A model generated the notes under the pieces. It searched no databases, was not told the DNA's origin, and saw only the letters and a list, made by a program, of their open reading frames with translations. From the NCBI RefSeq assembly GCF_900604385.1, contig NZ_LR027382.1, positions 1-64,000 of the forward strand: a stretch of 64,000 bases of DNA, written 5' to 3'. This DNA is from Alistipes megaguti. GTDB lineage: Bacteria > Bacteroidota > Bacteroidia > Bacteroidales > Rikenellaceae. Shown here piece by piece: positions 33,767-44,302 of this stretch; position 1 is the stretch's first letter, and the number at the start of each line of letters is the position of its first letter. Both the position numbers and the translations under genes were made by a program.

Positions 33767-36331
33767 CTATCGGGCGATCACCTCGAAAATCTCAACATCT
33801 CCCGTCACGCGGAGAGTCGCAGTCCCCTTCGCAACGGCAAACCGGAAGAAAGAGTTCCCGGTCTCGTCCCGTTTCAACACTTCGCCGTCGGCCGACAACT
33901 GTTCGATCCGCACGGGGGCATCCAATCCTCCCATCAGCAGCGTATATTGCTCCGTGCCGGGCTGAACGGCCAACTCCAGCGTCCCGGAGAGGGGCAGCGA
34001 CGTATCCGGACGTTCGTCGAACGCATACGGAAGCCGGGACTCATCCCCGGCATCGGGGCCCGACAGCCGGGCAGGAAGCCGATCCGCATGCAGCGGATTG
34101 ATCTCGAACGAGCGGATGGCCACATGGTTCGTCCGTCTCGAATCCAGACACCGCAGCCGTACATACCGGGCCTCGACCGGGCTGCCCGTCCAACGGACCA
34201 CATATTGTTTGTCGAGTTCGTCGAGCAGCGGAGACCACTGCCGCCCGTCAACCGAGTACTCCAGCACGGCATGGTCGAAATAGTCGACATCCTTCGTCGA
34301 GTTGCGTCCTTGCAGGACCAGGACCTCGCCGACGCCATGCACGCATCCCAGATCAACGCCGATCCAATCGCCCGGTTTCTGGGAGATACCCGACGTGTAG
34401 TAGGTCGTCGAGTCGTTGTCGAACATCTGACGGGTCTGCAGCGTATGCGCACTGGCAAACGAACCGATCCCACGCAACGTCATCGGCTTCCGGCCCAGCA
34501 TGCGTTCCATCCAACCATATCCCATGTCGTCCATCGCCTGCTGATAGAAGGGCTGCAGCTTCATCGTTCCCGAGCGGTGTGCCTCGTAGCTGCGGCGTTC
34601 GGCCGCGCTCATCAGGTTGGCCTCATACTGCGGCCAGAACGCGGCATCATCCGCTCCGGCTCGGAAGGCCTCCATCAGATCCAGTGCCCGAAGTCCGCGG
34701 GCACCCAGCCGGGCAAACTCATCAAGCCACGGACGCAACTCCCCGAGCAGGGCCCGATTCGTGCACCGGGCCTCGAGGATTGCCGGAGCCTGCTCCACCC
34801 GCTCGAACTCCGCACGAAGGGCCGCGGCAGCCGGGGCCGTCCATTCATCGAGCCGGAACGTGCGGGTCTCCCACGATTCATCACGGCGGTAGCCGCTCTC
34901 CGTATCGGCCGAGTGGATAGCAAAGGTGCGGTAGGCCTCGCGGGCCTCGGGAATCAGTTCGCCCAGACCCCGCTCCCAGTTGTCCAGGGCATTGTACGCT
35001 TCGACGTTCCACGCATAGTCCGCCACGCCGTACAACGCCAGTTTCGAAGCCTCGCCGTGCTCCATCGGGTTGCTCGCAATGCCGCACACCTGCTGTGCCG
35101 TCAGCGTCGTGTCGAGCCCGTAGACCGGGCCCTGCAGCATGATATGCCGCGCGTAATCCGTCACGGGATAGTTCCACCAGAAGTAGGCAGGGCGGCAAAT
35201 ACGGCTGTCAACCCACTCGAGCGTCTCGGGCGTCAGATCGCTGCAGACCACGTCGCCCGTCCAGAAGACCCGGACCGACGGATCGAGCTTCCGTCCGTAG
35301 ATCGACAGACTCCCCTGCGGCGTAGGGTTGGCCCACAACCGCGAATAGTCCGTCGGGCAGACCACCAGCGGAGCCACGTCGCCCTTCGCCCGGACGAACT
35401 CCTCCGTCAGGCGGTTGAGCAGCGCAACCTGCCGCTCCGGATCGGTTCCCTCGCCCGAGATGTCGTCGAAGAAGATGGCAAACGATCGGACTCCCAGTTC
35501 ATACATCCGCTCGAACTTGCCGACCAGATTCCGGTAATCCTCCTCGTTCCAGCGGATATCCTGTCCCGGATGGATCGCCCAGACGAAGTCGACCCGATTG
35601 CGGCGGCAGGCATCGACCAGTTCGCGGATCTGCATCGCCTCCTGCTCGGGATAGGGCTTCCGCCAGTCGGGGCAGCTGTGGTAGGGGTCGTCCTTCGGAC
35701 CATAGATATAGGTATTCAGCTTGAAGCGTCCGTAGAAGTCGATCAGCGACATCCGCACCTCGTGCGACCAGGGCGTGCCGTAGAAGCCCTCGACCACGCC
35801 GCGGCTCGGAAGATCGGGATAGTCGTTCACCGTCACATGGGGAATGCGCCCGCCCGCCGAGGCGGGGCTGGCAATCAGTTGCCGAAGCGTCTGCAAACCG
35901 TAGAAGGCGCCGCACTCGTCGTAGCCCGTGATCGTAACGCCGCGGGCATCCACCGTCAGCCGATAGGCCCCCGATACGGGTTTGACCCCCTGACGTGCGG
36001 CCCGTTTGGCCCCGAAAAGGATCTCAAGACGGGGTCCCTTGTCCGCAAGCTTTACGAAATCGACATCCTCCGCAAAGCAACCTGCGGGATCCTTCAGGCA
36101 GAGGCCCCGCGAGATGTCGAGCCGTTGCGTGGAATCAATCCCCATCTGTTGCGGCGTGGGGTTGATGACGATGCTGCCGTGGTCCAGCCGGCAACCCGGA
36201 ACGGGTGCAACAGTCTGGATTTCGGATCGTTGTGCCGAAAGGTCGAAGTCGGGTTCCTGGGCCGAAAGGGTTCCGCCCAGTAGCAGGGCCGAAAAGGCAA
36301 CTGTGGAAAAACATTTTTTTAAGGTACTCAT
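33767..36331 (-). CDS. GH84 beta-N-acetylglucosaminidase (O-GlcNAcase-like)
   Basis: Hydrolyses terminal beta-GlcNAc from glycans or glycoproteins by substrate-assisted catalysis. The 854-residue protein has a signal peptide (cleavage near LSAQ, residue 25), an N-terminal GH84/GH20-type alpha/beta domain (to about 165), and the catalytic barrel with GVVEGFYGTPWSHEVR at 178-193 and the Asp-Asp pair 289-290 in FFDDISGEGT. A helical region follows, then a C-terminal F5/8-type carbohydrate-binding-like sandwich (about 640-760) and a small end domain. Location is periplasmic or surface. It is 19 bp after the acyltransferase gene. Confidence 0.93.
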   Translation of the reverse strand: MSTLKKCFSTVAFSALLLGGTLSAQEPDFDLSAQRSEIQTVAPVPGCRLDHGSIVINPTPQQMGIDSTQRLDISRGLCLKDPAGCFAEDVDFVKLADKGPRLEILFGAKRAARQGVKPVSGAYRLTVDARGVTITGYDECGAFYGLQTLRQLIASPASAGGRIPHVTVNDYPDLPSRGVVEGFYGTPWSHEVRMSLIDFYGRFKLNTYIYGPKDDPYHSCPDWRKPYPEQEAMQIRELVDACRRNRVDFVWAIHPGQDIRWNEEDYRNLVGKFERMYELGVRSFAIFFDDISGEGTDPERQVALLNRLTEEFVRAKGDVAPLVVCPTDYSRLWANPTPQGSLSIYGRKLDPSVRVFWTGDVVCSDLTPETLEWVDSRICRPAYFWWNYPVTDYARHIMLQGPVYGLDTTLTAQQVCGIASNPMEHGEASKLALYGVADYAWNVEAYNALDNWERGLGELIPEAREAYRTFAIHSADTESGYRRDESWETRTFRLDEWTAPAAAALRAEFERVEQAPAILEARCTNRALLGELRPWLDEFARLGARGLRALDLMEAFRAGADDAAFWPQYEANLMSAAERRSYEAHRSGTMKLQPFYQQAMDDMGYGWMERMLGRKPMTLRGIGSFASAHTLQTRQMFDNDSTTYYTSGISQKPGDWIGVDLGCVHGVGEVLVLQGRNSTKDVDYFDHAVLEYSVDGRQWSPLLDELDKQYVVRWTGSPVEARYVRLRCLDSRRTNHVAIRSFEINPLHADRLPARLSGPDAGDESRLPYAFDERPDTSLPLSGTLELAVQPGTEQYTLLMGGLDAPVRIEQLSADGEVLKRDETGNSFFRFAVAKGTATLRVTGDVEIFEVIAR

Positions 36332-36350
36332 AAGTCGGGTTGGAAAGATT

Positions 36351-37505
36351 TTACAGGGTATGGCGCGTCAGAAAGCGGCGTGTCAACCACCTCCGGACGG
36401 GTTCGTCGTAGAGTTTCAGCGCCGCCCAGGCCAGCACGATCACGCCCGCATAGAGGCCGGCCGCCACGGGCCATGCCTCGGCAAAGGGGATCTTCTCCCC
36501 TTCCCAAAGCCACGCATAGAAGAGATACATGAAGGGATAGTGGATCACATAGACCGGATAGGAGATATCGCCCAGGAAGCGGCAAATGCGCGAGGTCGCC
36601 GGATCGGTCGCCCGGCCCGAGGCCCCGAGCCACACCAGCAGCGGGAAGGCCACCACCACGCACAGCGCATCGTAAAGGCCGTTCCAGGTCGGATTCGAAC
36701 CGTCGCCGACATACGGAACGACAAGCAGCAGAATCACGATCAGACTGCAGAGCCAGAAGGCCCCGCGGACGGCCACGGGACGAAAGATCCGCGACAGCAG
36801 CAGCCCCATCGGAAAGGCAAACAACAGACGCAGCAGGCCGCCCGGCAGGTTGTTGCCCGCCAGCGACCACCCCACGCCCAGATGGCCGAATCCCGAACCG
36901 TTGCCCAAGGCAAAAGCGGCCAGTCCGGCCCCCGCCAGAGCGACGAAACCCGCCAGCCAACGGGTCGGCAGTCGGCGCAGAAAGAGCGCATAGAGCAGAT
37001 TGCCGATGTATTCGAAGAAGAGTGACCACGTAGGACCGTTGAGCGGATACATCTCCGCGTTGCCTCGCACCTCGGGCGTCGAGCCCGGAAGCGCCGGGAT
37101 CAGAAAGAGGTGCAGCAACAGCGCGAGCATCACCGCCGAGAGGGCCACCTGCGTACCGTCCCACATGACGCGCCCCTGCAGGCAGAAGGTCACGGCACCC
37201 AACACCGCCCCCAGCACCACCATCGGATGCAGGCGGATCAGTCGCCGTTTGATGAAACTGCCGAGCGTAAGGCTCCGGCGCCGCCAGCGGTCGTCGTAGG
37301 CGTAACCCACCACAAACCCCGAAAGGATGAAGAAAAAGTCGACGGCCAGATAACCGTGGTTGAAACACTGGTCGACGGGACTCGTCGCAAAACCCTCGAA
37401 GACGTGATACCAGATGACGACCAACGCCGCCACGCCGCGCAATCCGTCGAGCAGTTCGTAGTGAGGTTTTGAATCCGCAAAGGTCGCAGAGGTCCGTTTT
37501 TGCAT
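36351..37505 (-). CDS. membrane-bound acyltransferase family 3 (OatA/WecH-like)
   Basis: A 384-residue inner-membrane protein with about 10 hydrophobic segments and the family motif LDGLRGVAALVVIWYHV near the N-terminus, followed by DFFFILSGFVVGYAY. The His of WYHV is the conserved presumed catalytic residue. These enzymes O-acetylate or succinylate carbohydrates of the envelope. The start is taken at the ATG at 37505; a TTG 15 bp further upstream is possible. It lies between a helicase gene and the GH84 gene; a shared pathway with GH84 is not evident. Confidence 0.88.
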   Translation of the reverse strand: MQKRTSATFADSKPHYELLDGLRGVAALVVIWYHVFEGFATSPVDQCFNHGYLAVDFFFILSGFVVGYAYDDRWRRRSLTLGSFIKRRLIRLHPMVVLGAVLGAVTFCLQGRVMWDGTQVALSAVMLALLLHLFLIPALPGSTPEVRGNAEMYPLNGPTWSLFFEYIGNLLYALFLRRLPTRWLAGFVALAGAGLAAFALGNGSGFGHLGVGWSLAGNNLPGGLLRLLFAFPMGLLLSRIFRPVAVRGAFWLCSLIVILLLVVPYVGDGSNPTWNGLYDALCVVVAFPLLVWLGASGRATDPATSRICRFLGDISYPVYVIHYPFMYLFYAWLWEGEKIPFAEAWPVAAGLYAGVIVLAWAALKLYDEPVRRWLTRRFLTRHTL

Positions 37506-37547
37506 GGGTAGGAGGTTCAAGGTTCATCAATCAATTCCGGTGGAGGC

Positions 37548-39035
<1,488 letters not shown>

Positions 39036-39160
39036 AATTTCGTATCTCTCTTAAATTCATCTATATCTGCGCGCCGACGTGTCGGTCCATCTCTTCTGCG
39101 GCGCTCTGTTTTCCTGTTTCAGGGTATGGCAGCCCTTCGACCGCCGTGCGGCCCGGTCGG

Positions 39161-40510
39161 CTACAGCGCCTCGCCGAAGAGCGTGGCGGCCGTACAGCCC
39201 GTGATGCGCACCCGCACGTATTCGCCCACACGGTGGTCGCCCCGATCGAAGACCACCACCTTGTTCTGCGACGTACGGCCCGACAACTGGTTCGGGTTGC
39301 GCTTCGACTCGCCCTCGACCAGCACCTCGAACTCGCGGCCCACGTCGCGGCGGTAGCTCTCAAGCCCCAGCTCGTTCTGCAACGCGATGATCTCCTGCAG
39401 GCGCCGCGACTTCACCTCCTCGGGCACGTCGTCGCCCAGGTGTTTCTGGGCAAAGGTCCCCGGACGCTCCGAATATTTGAACATGTAGGCAAAGTCGTAA
39501 CCCACTTCGCGCATGAGCGAGAGCGTCTGCCGGTGCTCCTCCTCGGTTTCACCCGAGAAGCCGGCAATCAGGTCCGTCGTAATCGAGCAGTCGGGCATAT
39601 AGCGCCGGATGGCCGCAATGCGGTCGAGGTACCACTCGCGCGTATACTTGCGGTTCATGCGTTCGAGCATAGAGGTGGCGCCCGACTGCGCCGGCAGGTG
39701 GATCGAGCGGCAGATGTTGGGCATCGAAGCCATGGTTTCGAGCAGGCGGTCGCTCATGTCCTTGGGGTGCGACGTGGCAAAGCGCACGCGCAACAGCGGC
39801 GAGATCAAGGCCACACGCCGCAGCAGCTCCGGAAAGTCGACATCGCCCGCGCGGTACGAATTGACGTTCTGGCCCAGAAGGGTCACCTCGCGGTAGCCGT
39901 TCTCGAAGAGGCTCCGGGCCTCGGCCACGATCGTCTCGGCGTCACGGCTCCGCTCGCGTCCCCGCGTATAGGGGACCACGCAGTAGGAGCAGAAGTTGTT
40001 GCAGCCGCGCATGATCGCCACGAAGGCGCTCACGCCGTTGCGGTCCAACCGCACGGGGGCAATTTCGGCGTAGGTCTCCTCCGTGGAGAGGAGCACGTTG
40101 ACCCCCTTGCCGCCCGACTCGGCCGTATGGACCAGACGCGGCAGATCGCGGTAGGCGTCCGGTCCGGCCACGACATCGACGCCCGAGGGGCCTTCGAGCA
40201 GCTTTTCGCGCAGGCGTTCGGCCATGCAGCCGATAATTCCTATGATGAGGCCCGGATGCTGGCGCCGCAGGCGTTTCATCTCGGCCAGACGGCCCCAGAT
40301 GCGTTGTTCGGCATTATCGCGGATCGAGCATGTATTGATCAGGATCACATCCGCTTCGTCGATCCGGTCCGTATAGACATATCCTTCGTTCTGCATCAGC
40401 GAGACCACGATTTCCGTATCGCCGACATTCATCTGGCATCCGTAGGTCTCGACAAAGAGTTTCCGCCCCTCGCCCCGGAGGGGTCGCAATGTATTCGTAT
40501 TCAATTCCAT
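39161..40510 (-). CDS. miaB: tRNA-2-methylthio-N6-dimethylallyladenosine synthase
   Basis: A radical-SAM methylthiotransferase that modifies i6A37 of tRNA to ms2i6A. The 449-residue protein has the N-terminal UPF0004 domain with three auxiliary cluster cysteines (Cys25, Cys61, Cys95), the radical-SAM CxxxCxxC at 170-177 (RGCNNFCSYC), the LLGQNVNSY motif diagnostic for MiaB, and a C-terminal TRAM domain (about 385-445). Length is normal. Gaps of 125 bp downstream and 111 bp upstream hold no gene. Confidence 0.96.
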   Translation of the reverse strand: MELNTNTLRPLRGEGRKLFVETYGCQMNVGDTEIVVSLMQNEGYVYTDRIDEADVILINTCSIRDNAEQRIWGRLAEMKRLRRQHPGLIIGIIGCMAERLREKLLEGPSGVDVVAGPDAYRDLPRLVHTAESGGKGVNVLLSTEETYAEIAPVRLDRNGVSAFVAIMRGCNNFCSYCVVPYTRGRERSRDAETIVAEARSLFENGYREVTLLGQNVNSYRAGDVDFPELLRRVALISPLLRVRFATSHPKDMSDRLLETMASMPNICRSIHLPAQSGATSMLERMNRKYTREWYLDRIAAIRRYMPDCSITTDLIAGFSGETEEEHRQTLSLMREVGYDFAYMFKYSERPGTFAQKHLGDDVPEEVKSRRLQEIIALQNELGLESYRRDVGREFEVLVEGESKRNPNQLSGRTSQNKVVVFDRGDHRVGEYVRVRITGCTAATLFGEAL

Positions 40511-40621
40511 CGTTTTCGTTTTTTCGGGAGCCGCGGCAAGGGGCGTTTCGTCTCCTCCCTTGCATCGGCTCCAACTCGCGCCGGCCCCGTTTCTCTCACC
40601 GGCCCCTTCTCACGCCCCGGG

Positions 40622-41611
40622 CTATTCGGCCTGGATCTGGTTCTTGTCTGGGAACTGCTTGAAGCCCTCGCCGAAGGTCTCGTAGGCATCGGTCACCACC
40701 ACGAAGGCCCGCGGGTCGATCTCCCGGATGCGGTTCTGAACCAGATGCACCTCCTTGCGGCTGATGACCAGGAAGATCACGTCGCGCGACTTGTCCGTGA
40801 ACATGCCCTTGCCCTTGAGGTAGGTGGCACCGCGCTCCATATCGTTGATGATGAACCGCTTGATCTCTTCGTGATGATCGCTGATGATGAAGAGCAGCTT
40901 GTCATAGGAGGCTCCGTCGAGCAGGTAGGCCACCACACGCGACGAGATGTAGATCGTCAGCAGCGAATAGAGCGTCAGCATCCATCCGTTCGAGGCCGCA
41001 TCGCCCGTTCCAAGTCCGAAACCGATCACGAGCAGTCCCGACAGCACGACAAATCCGTCGGCCAGGAAAATGCCCGTCGAGAACTTGATCCCGGCAAACT
41101 TCTGCAACAGCATGCCCACGATGTCGGTTCCGCCGGTGGTAGCCTGCTGCCGCACGACAATTCCCTGGCCCACCCCGACGGCTACGGCTCCCATGATGCA
41201 GGTCAGCAGCAGATCGTCCGACAGATCGAGCCGTCCGCCCAGCATCAGCGCCGGATCCAACGATTCGACCGCCTCGGGGGTCGGGTAGATCAGCCGCGTG
41301 AGGACGTTCATGAAGCCCGGCGTGTAGAGCGCCGCCAGCACCGTCCGCGTACCGAAACCTCCGCCGAAAACCAGCATCGCCGTCAGCATCAGCGGAATGT
41401 CGAACATGTAGCCGAAGGTTCCGACCTGAATCGAGGGGAAAATATTGTGAAGCACGATACCCATACCGTAGACTCCGCCCGGCACAAAATTATAGGGGTT
41501 GATGAAAAGCACGAACCCTGTGCCCATGATCGAGCAGCCGAGGAAAATCAGAAACCACGAGCGCCACCAGGCCCACGATCCCATCGGCTCAAGTAAGGTC
41601 TTCGTATTCAT
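40622..41611 (-). CDS. YitT-family membrane protein (DUF161/DUF2179)
   Basis: A 329-residue inner-membrane protein with five or six hydrophobic segments in the first ~220 residues (FLGCSIMGTGFVLFINPYNF onward, GTFGYMFDIPLML, TTGGTDIVGMLLQK) and a C-terminal cytoplasmic DUF2179 domain of about 90 residues (LLFIISDHHEEIKRFIINDM). The family has no established function. The start is set at the ATG at 41611, downstream of a minus-strand TATCTTTG. A longer frame would cross that promoter. Confidence 0.88.
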   Translation of the reverse strand: MNTKTLLEPMGSWAWWRSWFLIFLGCSIMGTGFVLFINPYNFVPGGVYGMGIVLHNIFPSIQVGTFGYMFDIPLMLTAMLVFGGGFGTRTVLAALYTPGFMNVLTRLIYPTPEAVESLDPALMLGGRLDLSDDLLLTCIMGAVAVGVGQGIVVRQQATTGGTDIVGMLLQKFAGIKFSTGIFLADGFVVLSGLLVIGFGLGTGDAASNGWMLTLYSLLTIYISSRVVAYLLDGASYDKLLFIISDHHEEIKRFIINDMERGATYLKGKGMFTDKSRDVIFLVISRKEVHLVQNRIREIDPRAFVVVTDAYETFGEGFKQFPDKNQIQAE

Positions 41612-41630
41612 AGATTGTTTTTTAGGCCTA

Positions 41631-41638
41631 CAAAGATA
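41631..41638 (-). promoter_or_regulatory. -7 element (TATCTTTG) of the YitT-family gene
   Basis: Minus-strand match 20 bp upstream of the ATG at 41611, divergent from the regulator gene promoter. Confidence 0.6.
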
Positions 41639-41725
41639 CTTAATAAAAGCCGAATTTGAAAAATTTGAAGCGAATAGTTGCCCAAAGAATTTGATTCCAT
41701 TTTCGCGAAAAAAAACTTTTTTTCG

Positions 41726-41733
41726 TATTTTTG
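41726..41733 (+). promoter_or_regulatory. -7 element (TATTTTTG) of the XylR-like regulator
   Basis: TAnnTTTG match 47 bp upstream of the ATG at 41781, in AT-rich intergenic sequence. Confidence 0.55.
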
Positions 41734-41780
41734 AATGTCCGGGATCCTCCTCCGGAATCCGTTTCCAACAACTATCCACC

Positions 41781-42926
41781 ATGATCAAGGTTATCCTGCT
41801 GATTGACTGCGCCAGTGAATTCGATCGCAAACTGCTCCGAGGCATCATGAAATACTCGAAGGAAAACGGGCCCTGGCTGTTTTACCGAATACCCTCCGAC
41901 TTCCGATGGGGGGCCGACAAGGAGGAATGGATCCTCGATTGGGCCCGGGAATGGAAAGCCGATGCCATCATCGGCCGGTGGGACGAAGACAAAGTCAACC
42001 TCCTGAGCCGGTTGAATATCCCTATCGTCCTGCAGAACAACATGAGCCGAAGCAATATCTACTCCAATCTCACCGGCGACTACGAAAACACCGGTCGCAT
42101 GGCTGCCCGCTTCTTCAAAAAGAAGCTCTTCACGAATTTCGCCTTCTTCGGCATACGCAACATCATCTGGTCTGAAGAGCGTTGTGCAGGATTTCAGGAC
42201 GAAGTCCACAAACTCAAGGGACGGTTCTTCTCCTATAAGATCGAACCCTTCGGCGCTTTCGACCGCAAAGCCATCATCTCCTGGCTCGACAAACTCCCCA
42301 AACCGGCCGCCCTCTTCTGTTGCGACGATGCCCACGCTCTGGTTATCACCGAAACCTGCAAAATGTCCAACATCCGGATTCCCGAAGAGATCTCGCTGCT
42401 GGGCGTGGACAACGACGACCTGCTGTGCGGTATCTCCGATCCGCCAATCTCCTCCATCGCCCTCGATGTCGAAAACGGTGGCTATCAAACCTGCAAGCTT
42501 CTCCACAGAATGCTCGCCGACGGGAGAAACTTCCCCTTTAATGTCGTGATCAACCCCGTAGGGATCATCCAGAGGCAATCCACCAGCATCTACAATATCT
42601 CGGATCCCCATGTGGAAAAAATCATCGGGTTCATCGACGACCACTATTCCGAGGAGATCAGTATGGAGGCTCTGATCAAATCGGTGCCTCTGTCCCGGAG
42701 AAATCTCGAAATGCGCTTTAAAAAGGAGACCGGGACCTCTCTCTACCAATACCTCCTCATCAACCGCATCGAACACTTCGCCCACCTGCTGATCACCACA
42801 AACCGCCCGGTCATCGAACTCGCCTGCGAAGTCGGATTCAAGGACTGCAGCAACATCGCCCGTATATTCAAAAAATATAAAGGGTGCTCTCCATTGGAGT
42901 TCAGACAAAAGAATTGCGTTTTTTGA
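41781..42926 (+). CDS. XylR-like AraC-family regulator of the amino-sugar locus
   Basis: A 381-residue hybrid regulator. Residues 1-270 form a LacI/periplasmic-binding-protein-like ligand domain (VILLIDCASEFDRKLLRGI; LFCCDDAHALVITETCK; EEISLLGVDNDD), and residues about 280-378 form an AraC-type double helix-turn-helix (MEALIKSVPLSRRNLEMRFK; ELACEVGFKDCSNIARIFKK). This is the E. coli XylR architecture. It is divergent from the YitT-family gene and upstream of nagP, so it probably controls the nag/sus operon in response to an amino sugar or its phosphate. The ligand is inferred. Base composition is lower in GC than the flanking housekeeping genes. Confidence 0.88.
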   Translation: MIKVILLIDCASEFDRKLLRGIMKYSKENGPWLFYRIPSDFRWGADKEEWILDWAREWKADAIIGRWDEDKVNLLSRLNIPIVLQNNMSRSNIYSNLTGDYENTGRMAARFFKKKLFTNFAFFGIRNIIWSEERCAGFQDEVHKLKGRFFSYKIEPFGAFDRKAIISWLDKLPKPAALFCCDDAHALVITETCKMSNIRIPEEISLLGVDNDDLLCGISDPPISSIALDVENGGYQTCKLLHRMLADGRNFPFNVVINPVGIIQRQSTSIYNISDPHVEKIIGFIDDHYSEEISMEALIKSVPLSRRNLEMRFKKETGTSLYQYLLINRIEHFAHLLITTNRPVIELACEVGFKDCSNIARIFKKYKGCSPLEFRQKNCVF

Positions 42927-42971
42927 ATGTATTTTTTCGTTTTATTGCGCAGAAAGAACAACAGCTGTACC

Positions 42972-42979
42972 TATCTTTG
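42972..42979 (+). promoter_or_regulatory. -7 element (TATCTTTG) of the nagP-nagA-nagB-sus operon
   Basis: Perfect TAnnTTTG match 61 bp upstream of the nagP ATG. TTG at 42946-42948 is a possible -33 with 23-bp spacing. Confidence 0.65.
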
Positions 42980-42996
42980 TCATACGCAGCGTGACA
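42978..42996. promoter_or_regulatory. imperfect inverted repeat at the nagP promoter, possible operator
   Basis: TGTCA-TA-CGC-A-GCG-TGACA overlaps the end of the -7 element and the expected transcription start. The two arms pair except for a TA bulge. It is a candidate regulator site and weakly supported. Confidence 0.3.
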
Positions 42997-43039
42997 GCGC
43001 GACAGAGAAGTCAACCACACCTAGTACCCTGTTGTCCTT

Positions 43040-44302
43040 ATGCAACCCAAACGCCAATACTACTTTTCCCTGGCCATGCTGGGGTGTCTGTTTTTCATCT
43101 TCGGTCTCGTTTCGTGGGTCAACTCCATCCTCGTCCCCTACTTCAAGGTTGCCTGTGAACTGACCTCCGGAGTCGAAACCTATCTAGTCACCTTTGCCTT
43201 CTACATCGCCTACCTCGTGATGACCGTCCCGGCCTCGTTCCTGCTCAGACGGGTCGGATACAAACGCGGAACCCTCATCGGACTGTGGATCATGGCTGCC
43301 GGCGCCCTGCTCTTCTGGCCCGCTGCCCTGACCCGGACATACGGACTGTTCCTGACGGCCCTGTTTACCATCGGCACCGCACTGGCTATCCTCCAGTCGG
43401 TGGCCAACCCCTTCGTGACGATCATCGGCCCCCACGAAAGCGCGGCCAAACGCATCAGCATGATGGGTATCTGCAACAAACTGGCCGGAATCATCGCCCC
43501 GTTGCTCTTCGCCTTTCTGGTCATCCGCCCGGAGGACAAACAGATCATGGAGAGCATCGAACAGGGACTGTTGAGCGGTGAAGCCCTGCAAGAGGCGCTC
43601 AACGAGATGATCCGCGGTGTCATTGTCCCCTATGTGGTGCTGGCCATCCTGCTGTTCCTGTTCGGCATTCTCTTCTACAAATCGCCGATCCAGGACATCA
43701 ATCCGGATAAGGACAACCGCACGACCGGCTCCCAGAACGACCGGAAATCCATCTGGAGCTACCCCTATCTGATTCTCGGAGTTGCCGCCCTGTTCGCTCA
43801 TCTCGGCAGCCAACAGATCTCCGTCAGCACGATCATCGGCTATGCCCAAGGCATGGGAATGAGTCTCGATGCTGCCCAGATCTTCCCCTCCTGCACGCTG
43901 GGGTGCATTCTGCTGGGTTATCTGGGAGGCGTCATCCTGATCCCGCGCTACATCAGTCAGCAGCAATCGCTGGTCATCTGTACGATTGCCGGACTGGTGC
44001 TCTCGACGCTGGTTCTGATCCTCCCACCTCGGGCCTCGATCTGGAGTCTCGTCCTGCTCGGGGTTCCGAACTCCCTGATCTATGCTGGCATCTGGCCGCT
44101 GGCCATCCGGGGACTGGGACGCTTCACCAGTCTCGGCTCCTCGCTGCTGGTCATGGCATTGTGTGGAAATGCCGTCCTGTCACTGCTCTATGGCCTGATT
44201 TCCGACCACATGAGCCTGCAGGCCTCCTACTGGCTGCTGATCCCCTGCTTTGTCTACATGATCTTTTATGCAATTTACGGATATAAAATCGAAAAATGGT
44301 AA
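43040..44302 (+). CDS. MFS sugar permease, probable N-acetylglucosamine transporter (NagP/FucP-type)
   Basis: A 420-residue inner-membrane symporter with about 12 hydrophobic segments, of the FucP/NagP branch: N-terminal FSLAMLGCLFFIFGLVSWVN, the LQSVANPFVTIIGP signature and RISMMGICNKLAGIIAPLLF. The next genes are nagA and nagB, and the nagA start overlaps its stop by 7 bp, so GlcNAc uptake is the best guess. No nagK-type kinase is in the window; the sugar would have to be phosphorylated by an enzyme encoded elsewhere. Confidence 0.87.
   Translation: MQPKRQYYFSLAMLGCLFFIFGLVSWVNSILVPYFKVACELTSGVETYLVTFAFYIAYLVMTVPASFLLRRVGYKRGTLIGLWIMAAGALLFWPAALTRTYGLFLTALFTIGTALAILQSVANPFVTIIGPHESAAKRISMMGICNKLAGIIAPLLFAFLVIRPEDKQIMESIEQGLLSGEALQEALNEMIRGVIVPYVVLAILLFLFGILFYKSPIQDINPDKDNRTTGSQNDRKSIWSYPYLILGVAALFAHLGSQQISVSTIIGYAQGMGMSLDAAQIFPSCTLGCILLGYLGGVILIPRYISQQQSLVICTIAGLVLSTLVLILPPRASIWSLVLLGVPNSLIYAGIWPLAIRGLGRFTSLGSSLLVMALCGNAVLSLLYGLISDHMSLQASYWLLIPCFVYMIFYAIYGYKIEKW

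Noticed and set aside
33947..36283. 778-codon plus-strand frame opposite the GH84 gene
   Set aside because: Shadow of a strongly recognised gene with intact catalytic motifs; no promoter.
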